DNA of 64,000 nucleotides from a bacterium. GTDB lineage: Bacteria; Gemmatimonadota; Gemmatimonadetes; Gemmatimonadales; Gemmatimonadaceae. The stretch spans positions 1 through 64,000 of the forward strand of contig JAIXTI010000123.1 of NCBI GenBank assembly GCA_027484025.1, in the 5' to 3' direction. Shown piece after piece: positions 36,699-44,859 of the stretch; position 1 is the stretch's first letter; each line of letters opens with the position of its first letter. Below the pieces are notes generated by a model. That model saw only the letters and a list, made by a program, of their open reading frames with translations. It was not told the DNA's origin and ran no database searches. Made by a program: the position numbers and the translations under genes.

Positions 36699-37247
36699 CT
36701 ACGACGCGTCTTCGTTCTCGTCGCGATAGCCGCGTTCGAGCAGAAACGCCCGGACCTTTTCGGGGTTGCGCTCCACTTCGAGCGACCCCGGACGCAGCCC
36801 GGTGCGAATGAGCATGCCACGGCCGACGCTCGAGGCCACCACGAAGGCGTCGGTGGTGACGCACACCACTTCGGCGGTTTCGGACAGCTGCCCCGGATGG
36901 CCGGAAAAGACCATCGCCGACGACTCGGCAATGCCCTCGGCTTTCACGGGACCGTGCGGCTCACTCCAGCTCATGCCGGTGAAGAGCACGATGTCGTTGT
37001 TGCCGTCGATGAAGTCTTCGACAGGCACCCCGGAAATGCCGGGATCGTCGACGAGTTCAGCGCGAATGCGATACGCGTCGAAGAGCCCCTCCACATCGGC
37101 GGTGTCGAGGCCGACCCGCACGAACTGCCCATCGCGGAGCACGATGGTGAGCTCGTGTTCGGCAGTCGCCAATCCGCGCCAAGCGCCGCGCAACTTGCGC
37201 AGAGCTTCCATGGTGTCGGCGGTAGCCTGAAAGTGATATTCGCGCAC
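36699..37247 (-). CDS. Hypothetical protein, 182 aa
   Basis: No family recognised. The soluble product has no signal or membrane segment, an acidic composition, and begins YHFQATADTMEALRKLRG. It alternates predicted strands and helices (HELTIVLRDGQFVRVGL, VVCVTTDAFVVASSVGRG), which suggests a small alpha/beta fold. Coding evidence is the full-length frame with conserved-looking composition and its convergent, non-overlapping placement 5 bp from the ChaN gene. Upstream lies the giant palindrome, so its promoter must be in a very short space or inside that element. Confidence 0.7.
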   Translation of the reverse strand: MREYHFQATADTMEALRKLRGAWRGLATAEHELTIVLRDGQFVRVGLDTADVEGLFDAYRIRAELVDDPGISGVPVEDFIDGNNDIVLFTGMSWSEPHGPVKAEGIAESSAMVFSGHPGQLSETAEVVCVTTDAFVVASSVGRGMLIRTGLRPGSLEVERNPEKVRAFLLERGYRDENEDAS

Positions 37248-37288
37248 AAGACGTCCCGGATGAGTACGCGCGAAATCTAGCCTCTGAT

Positions 37289-37529
37289 TTCTCAGAATTC
37301 AGGCCTGAACTCTGAGTTCTGAGAGCTGCGAGCTCAGACCTCAGAACTCAGTTCCGGATAGGCGTGAGAGTCGAGGAACGCAGAAGCGAGCAGCCAGGAC
37401 CCGCGGTGGCGGTTTCGCCAACTGCCGGTCCTCGCTGCTCGCCTCTGCGTGACTCGACTCTCACGCCGATCAAGAGCTGAGCTCTGAGCTCTGAGCTCTG
37501 AGTTCTCAGGACTCAGTACTCAGTTCTGA
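37289..37529. repeat. Giant imperfect palindrome with 107-bp core hairpin
   Basis: The core 37361-37467 folds almost end to end: arms GGCGTGAGAGTCGAG (37361-37375) and CTCGACTCTCACGCC (37453-37467), then ACGCAGA/TCTGCGT, GCGAGCAGC/GCTGCTCGC and AGGACC/GGTCCT, separated by symmetric one- or two-base mismatches, with an apical TGGCG-GTTT-CGCCA. The flanks (about 37289-37356 and 37472-37529) are rich in CTGAG/CTCAG and CTGAGCT tandem units and pair with each other imperfectly. It lies just after the stop of the sortilin-like gene. Confidence 0.85.
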
Positions 37530-37532
37530 CCG

Positions 37533-40500
37533 TTACTTCCCCTCGTCGTCCAGCTGGAAGCCGAAGGGGTTCCCCCCTCCCACGGCTCCCGTGTTCTCGA
37601 CGCGCAGCATCTGCTTCTGCACCGTCGTGCCGATCTGCAGGACGATGCCGTAGTCGCCGGTCGTCGCGGTCGAGCTGCCACCACCGAAGCCGCCGAAACC
37701 GCCGCGACCCTGAGAGGGCACCGGCAAGCCGATCAGATCGAACACCTTCCGCACCGCCGGGTTGCTGCCGGCGTTCTGGAGCTGCGCTGCGCGCTGCTGC
37801 AGCTCAGCCACATTGGCCTGCGGGCCGCGGGCCGTTGCTTCGGCGGGGCGTTCACAGAACGTCTCCCACTGCGTCAACGGACGCTCGCACGGGCCCTGGG
37901 CGCCACGTCCGCCGCCACCGCCGCCGCCGCGGAAATTGCCGGCGCCACCGACGGGGTTGAGCAGCTGCTTCGCCAGCGCGAGTGCGGTGCTGTCGTACTT
38001 GGCCTTCGTGAGCGAATCGAGCACCTGCGGCATCCGCACCGCGCGCAGAATGCTGTCACGCTTTTCGCTCGCCGACAGCGGCGCGCGCGGTGCGGGACGG
38101 CCGTTCACGGTGAAGTTCCACGACACCGTGTGGAGTCCCACCGTACCGGGCCCGGAGATCGTGGACACCGTATCGCCAACCGCGTTCAACACGCTGATGC
38201 GCGCCGGTGCACCGGCCTGCGTGATGCGATACGTGATGTTCGCGCCGTACGCCGGATTGGGCGTCGCGAAGAAGCCCTGCGCGTTGCCGTTCCCCGACGC
38301 GCCACGGAGCGGTTCTTCGCCCCACTGGAACGCGGTCCGGGGCTGGAACAGATGCACCGGCTTGGCGGCCACCGTCTTGTTCATCTGCTGCAGCGCCGAC
38401 ACGTCGACAATCCAGAACCCGCGGCCGTGCGTGGCGGCAATGAGCTCACGATCACGCGGATGAATCTGCAGATCGTACACCGGCACGCTCGGCAGTCCCG
38501 ACGCGAGCTTCGACCACGTGATGCCACGATCGATCGAGGCGTAGACGCTGAGCGAGCTGCCCACGTAGAGCACGTCGGCATTCGTCGGGTCTTCGCGCAC
38601 CACGTGCAGGAAGTCGGCGTTGCCATCGGCGGGCAGGTTGTTCACGAGGCTCGTGAAGCTCTTGCCGCCATCCTTGGAGACGAACAGGTACGGCTTGAAA
38701 TCACCGTTGCGGTGGTTGTCGAACGCCACGTACACGACGTTCTCGTCGAACTTCGACGCTTCGATGCGCGTGACATACACTTCGCCGCCGTTCGGCAGCC
38801 CCGGAATGCGCGGCGCCAGGTTCTCCCATGTTGCGCCATCGTTGCTGCTCTTCCACACGTTGCCGTCATCGGTCCCGGCATACAGCAGACCAGGCTTGGC
38901 CGGGCTCTCTTCGAGCGCGACCACAGTGCCGTACGTTTCGGCGCCCGTCGCATCGAGCGTGATGCCACCCGTCAGGCGAAGCGCCGTATCCAGTTTGGCC
39001 GTCAGCCCCTTCGACATGTCAGGGGAGATGAGCTGGAAATCCTCACCGCGCTTGTTCGACTTGAGCACACGGTTGCCGCCGAAGTACACCACTGACGGGT
39101 TGTGCGGCGACAGGAAGAACGGGGTGTTCCAGTTGAAGCGCAGCGCGAGATCGGCCGAGTCCTTCGCCTGCTGCTTGCGCAGCGCGACAATGGCGCTGTT
39201 CTGCGCCTTCGTCGCCGGCGTGAGCGGGTTACCGCGCACGGTCGCGATGGAGTCTTCCCACTCCTTGTACTTGGCCTGCCACGACGGCTTCTGGAACGCG
39301 TAACGCTCACCGGTCTTGAGGTTGAGCCGCGACGCGTTGCCGCCCTGCGACTCACCGTACACGACGTTCGGGTCGGTGGGATCCATGGCCGCGTAGAATC
39401 CGTCACCGCCGGCGATGGTGAACCAGTAGCCGAGGCTCGTCTGATTCACGCGACGCTTGCTGGGGCCGCACCAGGTGCCGTTGTCCTGCGCACCGCCGCA
39501 GATGTTGTAGGGCACGGCCATGTCGTACGCGACTTCGTAGAACTGCCCGATGGGGAGGTTCTGCATCTGCACGAAGTTGCCACCGGCATCGTAGGTGATC
39601 GCGATACCGCCGTCGTTGGCCAGGAACCAGCGCTGCGGATCGTTGGGATCGATCCAGATACCGTGATCATCCACGTGGACGTTCTGCGCCGCGTTGCGCG
39701 ACGTCTTGCCGCCGTCTTCCGACAGCTGCAGTTCGGTGCTCGAGAAGTACACGCGATTGGGATTCTTGGGATCGCTGCGCACCTGCGAGTAGTAGAACGG
39801 GCGCACGTTGATGTTGTTCATCTGCGCCCAGGTGGTGCCGCCATCGGTGCTCTTGTACAACCCATTGAGCTTCGGCGAACGCTCGCCGACGATCGGCCCC
39901 GTGGTGTTGCTCGCCGCCTCGACCATCATGTACATGACGTCGGGGTTGGCCAGATTGATATCGAGGCTCATGCGTCCCTTGTAGCCCGCCGGGAAGCCGT
40001 TGCCCTTCACTTCCGCCCACGTTTCGCCGCCGTCGGTGCTCTTCCAGAGCGCCGAGCCCGGGCCGCCGCTGAAGAGCGAGTACGGCGTGCGCCGGCGCTC
40101 CCAGCTCGTCGCGAAAACGACGTTGGGGTTCTTGGGGTGGATGGCGACGTCGACGAAGCCAGCCTTGTCACTGATGAACTTGACCAGCTTCCAGTTCTGC
40201 CCGCCGTCGGTCGTCTTGTACAGACCACGGTCCGGATTGGAACGCCACGCCGCACCGAGCGCGGCGACGAACACGACGTTCGGATTGGTCGGATGCACCG
40301 CGATACGCCCGATGTGCTCGGTCTTCTCGAGTCCCATGGGCTTCCAGGTGAGGCCGCCGTCGGTGCTCTTGAAGATGCCGCCGCCGGGCTCGATGGAATT
40401 GCGCGAGTTGGGCTCGCCCGTGCCGGCCCATACCTGCTGCGTATCGGTCGGCGCAATCGCCAGCATCCCCATGGAGATGATGCGCTTGTCGTCGAACGTG

Positions 40501-40766
40501 GGACGCCAAGTGACGCCGTTATTGGTGCTCTTCCAGATGCCGCCGCCGGCTGCCGCAACGAAAATCGTCTTGGACGGGCTGGGGATACCGACGACGTCGG
40601 AGAGACGGCCCATGAAGTTGGCCGGGCCAACCGTGCGCCAGCGCATACCGGCCACGGTGGCCGAGTCGAGCGCCTGGGCGCCGAGAGCCGAGGCGAGCAG
40701 CGTGCCGTGGAGCACAAGCCCACCGGTCACCGCGGCCAGCCGCGGGACGAAGCGTGTAAGGGACAT
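37533..40766 (-). CDS. Sortilin/VPS10-like BNR-repeat exported protein
   Basis: A 1077-aa secreted protein: signal peptide ending near ASALGAQA, then two seven-bladed beta-propellers built of BNR/Asp-box units. At least nine are visible (KSTNNGVTW, KSTDGGLTW, KTTDGGQNW, KSTDGGETW, KSTDGGTTW, SEDGGKTS, KSSNDGATW, SKDGGKSF, SIDRGITW). A C-terminal region has RPAPRAPLS and a Gly-rich stretch of about nine residues. Such proteins are annotated as VPS10 or GH74-like glycosyl hydrolases; no catalytic residues could be assigned. The start is the ATG at 40764-40766 with the signal peptide. A palindromic operator lies 25 bp upstream. Confidence 0.85.
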   Translation of the reverse strand: MSLTRFVPRLAAVTGGLVLHGTLLASALGAQALDSATVAGMRWRTVGPANFMGRLSDVVGIPSPSKTIFVAAAGGGIWKSTNNGVTWRPTFDDKRIISMGMLAIAPTDTQQVWAGTGEPNSRNSIEPGGGIFKSTDGGLTWKPMGLEKTEHIGRIAVHPTNPNVVFVAALGAAWRSNPDRGLYKTTDGGQNWKLVKFISDKAGFVDVAIHPKNPNVVFATSWERRRTPYSLFSGGPGSALWKSTDGGETWAEVKGNGFPAGYKGRMSLDINLANPDVMYMMVEAASNTTGPIVGERSPKLNGLYKSTDGGTTWAQMNNINVRPFYYSQVRSDPKNPNRVYFSSTELQLSEDGGKTSRNAAQNVHVDDHGIWIDPNDPQRWFLANDGGIAITYDAGGNFVQMQNLPIGQFYEVAYDMAVPYNICGGAQDNGTWCGPSKRRVNQTSLGYWFTIAGGDGFYAAMDPTDPNVVYGESQGGNASRLNLKTGERYAFQKPSWQAKYKEWEDSIATVRGNPLTPATKAQNSAIVALRKQQAKDSADLALRFNWNTPFFLSPHNPSVVYFGGNRVLKSNKRGEDFQLISPDMSKGLTAKLDTALRLTGGITLDATGAETYGTVVALEESPAKPGLLYAGTDDGNVWKSSNDGATWENLAPRIPGLPNGGEVYVTRIEASKFDENVVYVAFDNHRNGDFKPYLFVSKDGGKSFTSLVNNLPADGNADFLHVVREDPTNADVLYVGSSLSVYASIDRGITWSKLASGLPSVPVYDLQIHPRDRELIAATHGRGFWIVDVSALQQMNKTVAAKPVHLFQPRTAFQWGEEPLRGASGNGNAQGFFATPNPAYGANITYRITQAGAPARISVLNAVGDTVSTISGPGTVGLHTVSWNFTVNGRPAPRAPLSASEKRDSILRAVRMPQVLDSLTKAKYDSTALALAKQLLNPVGGAGNFRGGGGGGGRGAQGPCERPLTQWETFCERPAEATARGPQANVAELQQRAAQLQNAGSNPAVRKVFDLIGLPVPSQGRGGFGGFGGGSSTATTGDYGIVLQIGTTVQKQMLRVENTGAVGGGNPFGFQLDDEGK

Positions 40767-40791
40767 GATCAGGTAGAAAGGGAGCTGGGGA

Positions 40792-40811
40792 GTAAACATG
40801 GGGATGTTTAC
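40792..40811. promoter_or_regulatory. Perfect palindrome in divergent promoter region
   Basis: GTAAACAT (40792-40799) and ATGTTTAC (40804-40811) form a perfect 8-bp inverted repeat with GGGG between. It stands in the 85-bp gap between the divergent sortilin-like and alcohol dehydrogenase genes, 26 bp from the former start and 41 bp from the latter. A dimeric regulator acting on both is likely. A smaller GAATC-GATTC repeat spans the dehydrogenase start codon. Confidence 0.55.
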
Positions 40812-40851
40812 GTATTGAGAACGTACGCCGCCACCGGCACGTTTAGAATCT

Positions 40852-41907
40852 ATGATTCCAACTTCCGGTATTGCCGCCTTCGACGCGGCTTCCCCCCTCG
40901 CCCCCTGGCGGTTCGACCGCCGCGATGTGGGTGCGCAGGACGTACACATTCAGGTCCTCTTTTGCGGGATCTGCCACTCGGACCTTCACACCGTGCGCGG
41001 CGAATGGGGACCGTGTGCCTACCCCCAGGTGCCGGGACACGAGGTGGTCGGGCGCGTGGTGACCGTTGGCGCCGACGTCACCCGCTGGAAGGCCGGTGAC
41101 CTCGTGGGCGTGGGGTGCATGGTGGACAGCTGCCAGAGCTGCCAGCCCTGTGGCGATGGCCTCGAGCAGTACTGCGACAACGGCATGACCGGCACCTACG
41201 GCTCGGTCGAAAAGGAAACGGGGCGCCCCACCCAGGGGGGCTATTCCTCCGATATCGTCGTCAACGAGAAGTTCGTCCTCCGCGTCCCCGAGAATCTCGA
41301 TCCGGCCGCCGTCGCCCCGCTGCTCTGTGCCGGCATCACCACCTGGTCGCCGCTGCGCCAGTGGAAGGTCGGCAAGGGCTCACGAGTCGGCGTCGTCGGG
41401 ATTGGCGGGCTCGGGCACATGGCGGTCAAGCTGGCTGCCGCGCTGGGTGCGCACGTCGTCGTACTGACCACTTCCCCCTCCAAGGCCGACGACGCCCGTC
41501 GCCTCGGCGCGCATGAGGTGGTGGTATCCAAGGACGCGCAGGCCATGAAGGGGCTCCGCAATTCGCTCGATCTCATCATCGATACCGTCGGCACGCCGCA
41601 CGACATCGATAGCGAAATGCAGCTGCTGCGCCTCGACGGCACCCTGGTCCTGCTGGGCGGGTCACCCGAGCCGCACCCGGCGCCCGGCGCCTTTACGTTC
41701 ATCATGAAGCGCCGCCGCCTGGCTGGCTCCCTCATTGGCGGCATTGCCGAAACGCAGGAAATGCTCGACTTCTGCGGCCAGCATGGCATTACCGCCGACA
41801 TCGAACTGATCGCCGCGGATGCCGTCAACGACGCCTATGAGCGCATGCTCAAGTCCGACGTCAAGTACCGCTTCGTGATCGACCTCGGCACGCTCGGCGC
41901 CGCGTAA
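40852..41907 (+). CDS. Zinc-dependent alcohol dehydrogenase, CAD/YahK type
   Basis: A 351-aa medium-chain dehydrogenase/reductase. Catalytic zinc ligands are in CGICHSDLH and PGHEVVG; structural zinc cysteines are in CQSCQPCGDGLEQYC; the Rossmann motif is VGIGGLGHMAVK. The sequence YGSVEKETGRPTQGGYS is typical of the NADPH-preferring cinnamyl-alcohol-dehydrogenase-like aldehyde reductases such as YahK. Probably reduces aldehydes to alcohols. Single gene, followed by a hairpin. Confidence 0.93.
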   Translation: MIPTSGIAAFDAASPLAPWRFDRRDVGAQDVHIQVLFCGICHSDLHTVRGEWGPCAYPQVPGHEVVGRVVTVGADVTRWKAGDLVGVGCMVDSCQSCQPCGDGLEQYCDNGMTGTYGSVEKETGRPTQGGYSSDIVVNEKFVLRVPENLDPAAVAPLLCAGITTWSPLRQWKVGKGSRVGVVGIGGLGHMAVKLAAALGAHVVVLTTSPSKADDARRLGAHEVVVSKDAQAMKGLRNSLDLIIDTVGTPHDIDSEMQLLRLDGTLVLLGGSPEPHPAPGAFTFIMKRRRLAGSLIGGIAETQEMLDFCGQHGITADIELIAADAVNDAYERMLKSDVKYRFVIDLGTLGAA

Positions 41908-41923
41908 GACCTAGGTCCGAAAT

Positions 41924-41954
41924 GCCCGTCCCTTCGGATTTCGGAGGGACGGGC
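41924..41954 (+). terminator. Hairpin after the alcohol dehydrogenase
   Basis: A perfect 10-bp inverted repeat, GCCCGTCCCT (41924-41933) with AGGGACGGGC (41945-41954), and an 11-nt loop. It starts 17 bp after the stop. There is no U-run. A second possible pairing, TCCGAAAT (41916-41923) with ATTTCGGA (41938-41945), shares one base with it and could form an alternative or pseudoknotted structure. Confidence 0.6.
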
Positions 41955-42002
41955 CGATACTCCGCAGCAGACCCCCGCTGCCGACGGAGAACGACGACGT
42001 TC

Positions 42003-42587
42003 ATGGATGATGTGACTTTGATGGATCTGTTTCCGCAGTTCTCCGCCGAGGGGGCTACGGAGGAGTTGGACTCGCGCGCCATTGCGGAGTCGCTGCAGAA
42101 CCGGGAGCGGCTTCGGGAGATCGCGGCACTTCGCCTCACCGAACCGGACGTCCAGCACATTTTGCAGGACGTCTGCCGCGAGGCCTCGGCGGCCATGGGT
42201 GTTCCCATGGGGCTCGTGACCATCGTGCTCGACGAAGCGCAGCATTTTGCCGCGCAGCATGGGCTGGGCGGATGGCTCGAGGAAGCGGGTGGGACCCCGT
42301 CCGAGTGGTCGTTCTGCCGCTATACCGTGGCGACCAAGGCGGCGTTTGTGGTGAACGACGCGCAGACCAATCCGCTGGTTCAGGATAGTCCGCTGGTCTC
42401 TCAGGATGGGCTGCGGTGCTACGCCGGCATGCCGCTGGTCAGTTCGCGCGGACACGCGCTGGGATCGCTGTGCGTCGCGGGCGTTGAAGCGAAGGCATTC
42501 ACGGACGCGGAATTAGCCACGTTGAAGCGGTATACCGCTGAAGCCATGCGTCGTATCGAGACCCGTCGTGTAGAGCTGCTGCCGTGA
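42003..42587 (+). CDS. GAF-domain protein
   Basis: A 194-aa cytoplasmic protein with a single GAF domain at about 45-190: LREIAALRLTEPDVQHILQD, AAMGVPMGLVTIVLDEAQHF, the CRYTVATKAAFVVNDA segment, YAGMPLVSSRGHALGSLCV. GAF domains of this type sense small ligands or redox state, and the EWSFCRY Cys matches the position often used in such proteins. It is followed, with a GTGA overlap, by a small unknown gene and then a two-component system. It may feed a signal to them; this is inference. Confidence 0.88.
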   Translation: MDDVTLMDLFPQFSAEGATEELDSRAIAESLQNRERLREIAALRLTEPDVQHILQDVCREASAAMGVPMGLVTIVLDEAQHFAAQHGLGGWLEEAGGTPSEWSFCRYTVATKAAFVVNDAQTNPLVQDSPLVSQDGLRCYAGMPLVSSRGHALGSLCVAGVEAKAFTDAELATLKRYTAEAMRRIETRRVELLP

Positions 42588-42886
42588 CCGAGACGATTCC
42601 AGGCTACGGCCTCGAGGCGCCGTCGCGGGCCATGGTACTCGCCTCGCTGGCCCGGTATGTGGAGGACGACGAGGTAGAAGAGCTATGGCGCTCGGCGTGC
42701 ATCGCGGCAGGGTATGACGCGACCATGCCCCTCTCCCCCGAGGAGTTGCTGCCGGTGGTGGATGCGCTCGAGCGGCTGAACGAGCTGGCCGCCGTGTGTG
42801 CAAAAGGATTGCGTATCCGCATCATGTCGTACGTGGTGCTCGCGCGCGTCGCGAAGCAGCATACGGGCGTCCCCGCCGCACACTGA
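42584..42886 (+). CDS. Small hypothetical protein, 100 aa
   Basis: A soluble, mostly helical, acidic protein (EDDEVEELWRSACIAAGYD, LLPVVDALERLNELAAV). No family is recognised. The GTG start at 42584 overlaps the GAF gene stop by 4 bp, so translation is coupled and the two may work together. It has two cysteines and no signal or membrane segment. A GC-rich hairpin follows 9 bp after the stop. Confidence 0.7.
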   Translation: MTETIPGYGLEAPSRAMVLASLARYVEDDEVEELWRSACIAAGYDATMPLSPEELLPVVDALERLNELAAVCAKGLRIRIMSYVVLARVAKQHTGVPAAH

Positions 42887-42894
42887 CGACGGGG

Positions 42895-42910
42895 GCCGTC
42901 CGCAGACGGC
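42895..42910 (+). terminator. Hairpin after the GAF operon
   Basis: A perfect 6-bp stem GCCGTC-CGCA-GACGGC, followed by AACCGG and a T-rich TTTGTTATT. It may end the GAF transcript. It is short, and the T-run is interrupted. Confidence 0.45.
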
Positions 42911-42917
42911 AACCGGT

Positions 42918-42947
42918 TTGTTATTCGCGTCCTCTGGGGATTAGGAT
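42918..42947 (+). promoter_or_regulatory. Putative sigma-70-type promoter of the two-component operon
   Basis: TTGTTA (42918-42923), an 18-bp spacer and TAGGAT (42942-42947) resemble -35 and -10 boxes. They lie 87 bp upstream of the response regulator start in a gene-free gap of 147 bp. Confidence 0.45.
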
Positions 42948-43033
42948 ATACGGGTGCAGCAGCGGTCCATTGGTCCCGCTGGGCCGGCGGATCATCTGGT
43001 CCTACCGTCTATCGCCTCGTTCGACAGAGCGCC

Positions 43034-43753
43034 ATGCCGTATCAAATCGGGGAGTGGCTCGATCCGGAACGGATACTCATCGTCGAAGATGACGATGCGT
43101 TGCGCGAGACGCTTGCCCATACTCTCGGGACCATCTGCCGCGACGTCCGCACGGCCTCCACGTTGGCCGATGCCTTTCGCGAAGCCGGCAACGCGAAACC
43201 CGATTTGATCGTGCTCGATCTGGGGCTCCCCGATGGTGACGGGACCGAACTGGTCACCCGACTGCGGGCGTTGACCGACGTCCCGATCATCGTGTTGTCG
43301 GGGCGCGACACCGAAGATGCCAAGGTCGCGCTGCTCGACGCGGGCGCGGACGACTTTCTCATCAAGCCGTGCGGCGCCTCCGAGCTGCTCGCCCGCGTCC
43401 GAGGCCAGCTCCGTCGCTCTATCACCTCGCTCGCTGCGCGCTCGTGGGCACAGATCGTTGTCGACGGTGTCGAGATCGACCTGGTCAGTCAGCGCATCGT
43501 GCGTAACGGGCAGCCACAGCGCCTCACGCCGACCGAATGGGCGCTGCTTCGGGCCTTGGTACTGCACGCGGGGCGGACCCTCTCCCCGAAACAGCTGTGG
43601 GACCTCGTGTGGGATCGTGAGTTCGGCGACTACTCGACGCATGTGCGCGTGCACATCACGCACTTGCGTCGCAAGATCGAACCCAACCCGCAGATGCCGC
43701 GCCTGATCATCACCGAGCCCGGAGTCGGGTACCGGTTCAACGGGCCCAAGTGA
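43034..43753 (+). CDS. KdpE-like OmpR-family response regulator
   Basis: A 239-aa regulator: receiver domain with the acidic pair Asp19/Asp20 (ILIVEDDDAL), phosphoacceptor Asp62 (VLDLGLPDGDG) and the Lys of LIKP, then an OmpR winged-helix DNA-binding domain ending with THVRVHITHLRRKIEPN and GVGYRFNGPK. Closest in pattern to KdpE. Overlaps the histidine kinase gene by 4 bp. No kdpFABC genes are nearby, so its target is unknown. Confidence 0.93.
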   Translation: MPYQIGEWLDPERILIVEDDDALRETLAHTLGTICRDVRTASTLADAFREAGNAKPDLIVLDLGLPDGDGTELVTRLRALTDVPIIVLSGRDTEDAKVALLDAGADDFLIKPCGASELLARVRGQLRRSITSLAARSWAQIVVDGVEIDLVSQRIVRNGQPQRLTPTEWALLRALVLHAGRTLSPKQLWDLVWDREFGDYSTHVRVHITHLRRKIEPNPQMPRLIITEPGVGYRFNGPK

Positions 43754-44859
43754 CACAGCGAACAGCGCGGGTGTGGCTGTTCTGGTTGACCATGTATCTG
43801 GTGGTGACGGTCTTCTTTTTTTCCGTCTCCCAGCTCCCCGACATTCGCGTGGCGCACGGCATGCTTGGCTATCTCGTGCTGATCATCGCGGCGAGCCGGC
43901 ATGGTGGCCGCGCGCTGTCTCTCACGCTCGTGGTGCTGAGCTATCTGGCCGTGGACTGGTACTTCGTGCCGCCACGCTTCACGGTCCTTTCCGCGACGAA
44001 TCTCGACTGGATCGTACTGCTCGGATTTTTGGCGACGGGGTGGATGATCTCCGAGCGGTTCGCCACCGAGCAGGCGGCACGACGCGTTGCCGAGGAGCGT
44101 ACGCGCGAAGTGGAGCGCCTCAGCAGCGAGCGCCTGCAGCTGGAGCGTGAGGCGTCGACCTCGCGTGTTCTGAAAGAGGCCGATCGCCTCAAGAACGCCC
44201 TCATCAGCTCCGTAGCGCATGATCTCCGCTCGCCGGTCGCGACCTTGTCGCTGCTCGCCGACCCCGCCTCGGGGTTCGAGCCTGATGTGGCGCTTCGACG
44301 CATTGGCGAAGAAGCGATGCGACTGGGCGAGTTCATCGGGACCATGCAGCGCTTCGCGAGCGAAGGTGGGAGTGCGCTCCTGATGTCGCGGTACCATGCG
44401 CCCCACGAGGTCATTCAAACGGCGCTGAAGTCATGGGAGGCGGCACTCACCAATCGGGAGGTGCGTGTGGCCGCGATGGATGGAACGCTGCAGGTCGCCT
44501 GCGACCTGACGTTGTCGGTGCAGGTGCTAGGCAACCTGCTGCAGAACGCGGCGCGTTACTCGGCGCCCGCGACGCCGATCGACGTGTACGTACACGCGGC
44601 GGATACCACCATCGACATGATTGTCGCGGACCGCGGCCCCGGCATTTCCGGCGACGTGGAGAAACTGTTCACCCCCATGCGCCGCTACACGCGCAGTTAC
44701 GTCGAGACGTCCAGCGAAGCCAGCATGGGGATGGGACTCAACATCGCCCGCACGTTTGCGCGTGCGCAACGCGGCGACGTGCTGTACCGCGCGCGAGAGG
44801 GAGGCGGAGCGGAGTTCGTCCTCCGCTTGCCTCGCGAGCTCCCGAAGTTCGTGCAGTGA
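43750..44859 (+). CDS. Histidine kinase, DUF4118 (KdpD C-terminal type)
   Basis: A 369-aa sensor kinase. Three or four N-terminal hydrophobic segments form the DUF4118 membrane domain (AVDWYFVPPRFTVLSATN is characteristic), followed by a coiled linker, the H-box SVAHDLRSPVATLS with His157, the N-box LGNLLQNAARYS, and the G-boxes DRGPGISGDVEKLF and GMGLNIARTF. Compared with KdpD it lacks the cytosolic N-terminal KdpD and universal-stress domains, so it is a short version with a different input. GTG start overlapping the response regulator by 4 bp. Confidence 0.93.
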   Translation: MTQRTARVWLFWLTMYLVVTVFFFSVSQLPDIRVAHGMLGYLVLIIAASRHGGRALSLTLVVLSYLAVDWYFVPPRFTVLSATNLDWIVLLGFLATGWMISERFATEQAARRVAEERTREVERLSSERLQLEREASTSRVLKEADRLKNALISSVAHDLRSPVATLSLLADPASGFEPDVALRRIGEEAMRLGEFIGTMQRFASEGGSALLMSRYHAPHEVIQTALKSWEAALTNREVRVAAMDGTLQVACDLTLSVQVLGNLLQNAARYSAPATPIDVYVHAADTTIDMIVADRGPGISGDVEKLFTPMRRYTRSYVETSSEASMGMGLNIARTFARAQRGDVLYRAREGGGAEFVLRLPRELPKFVQ

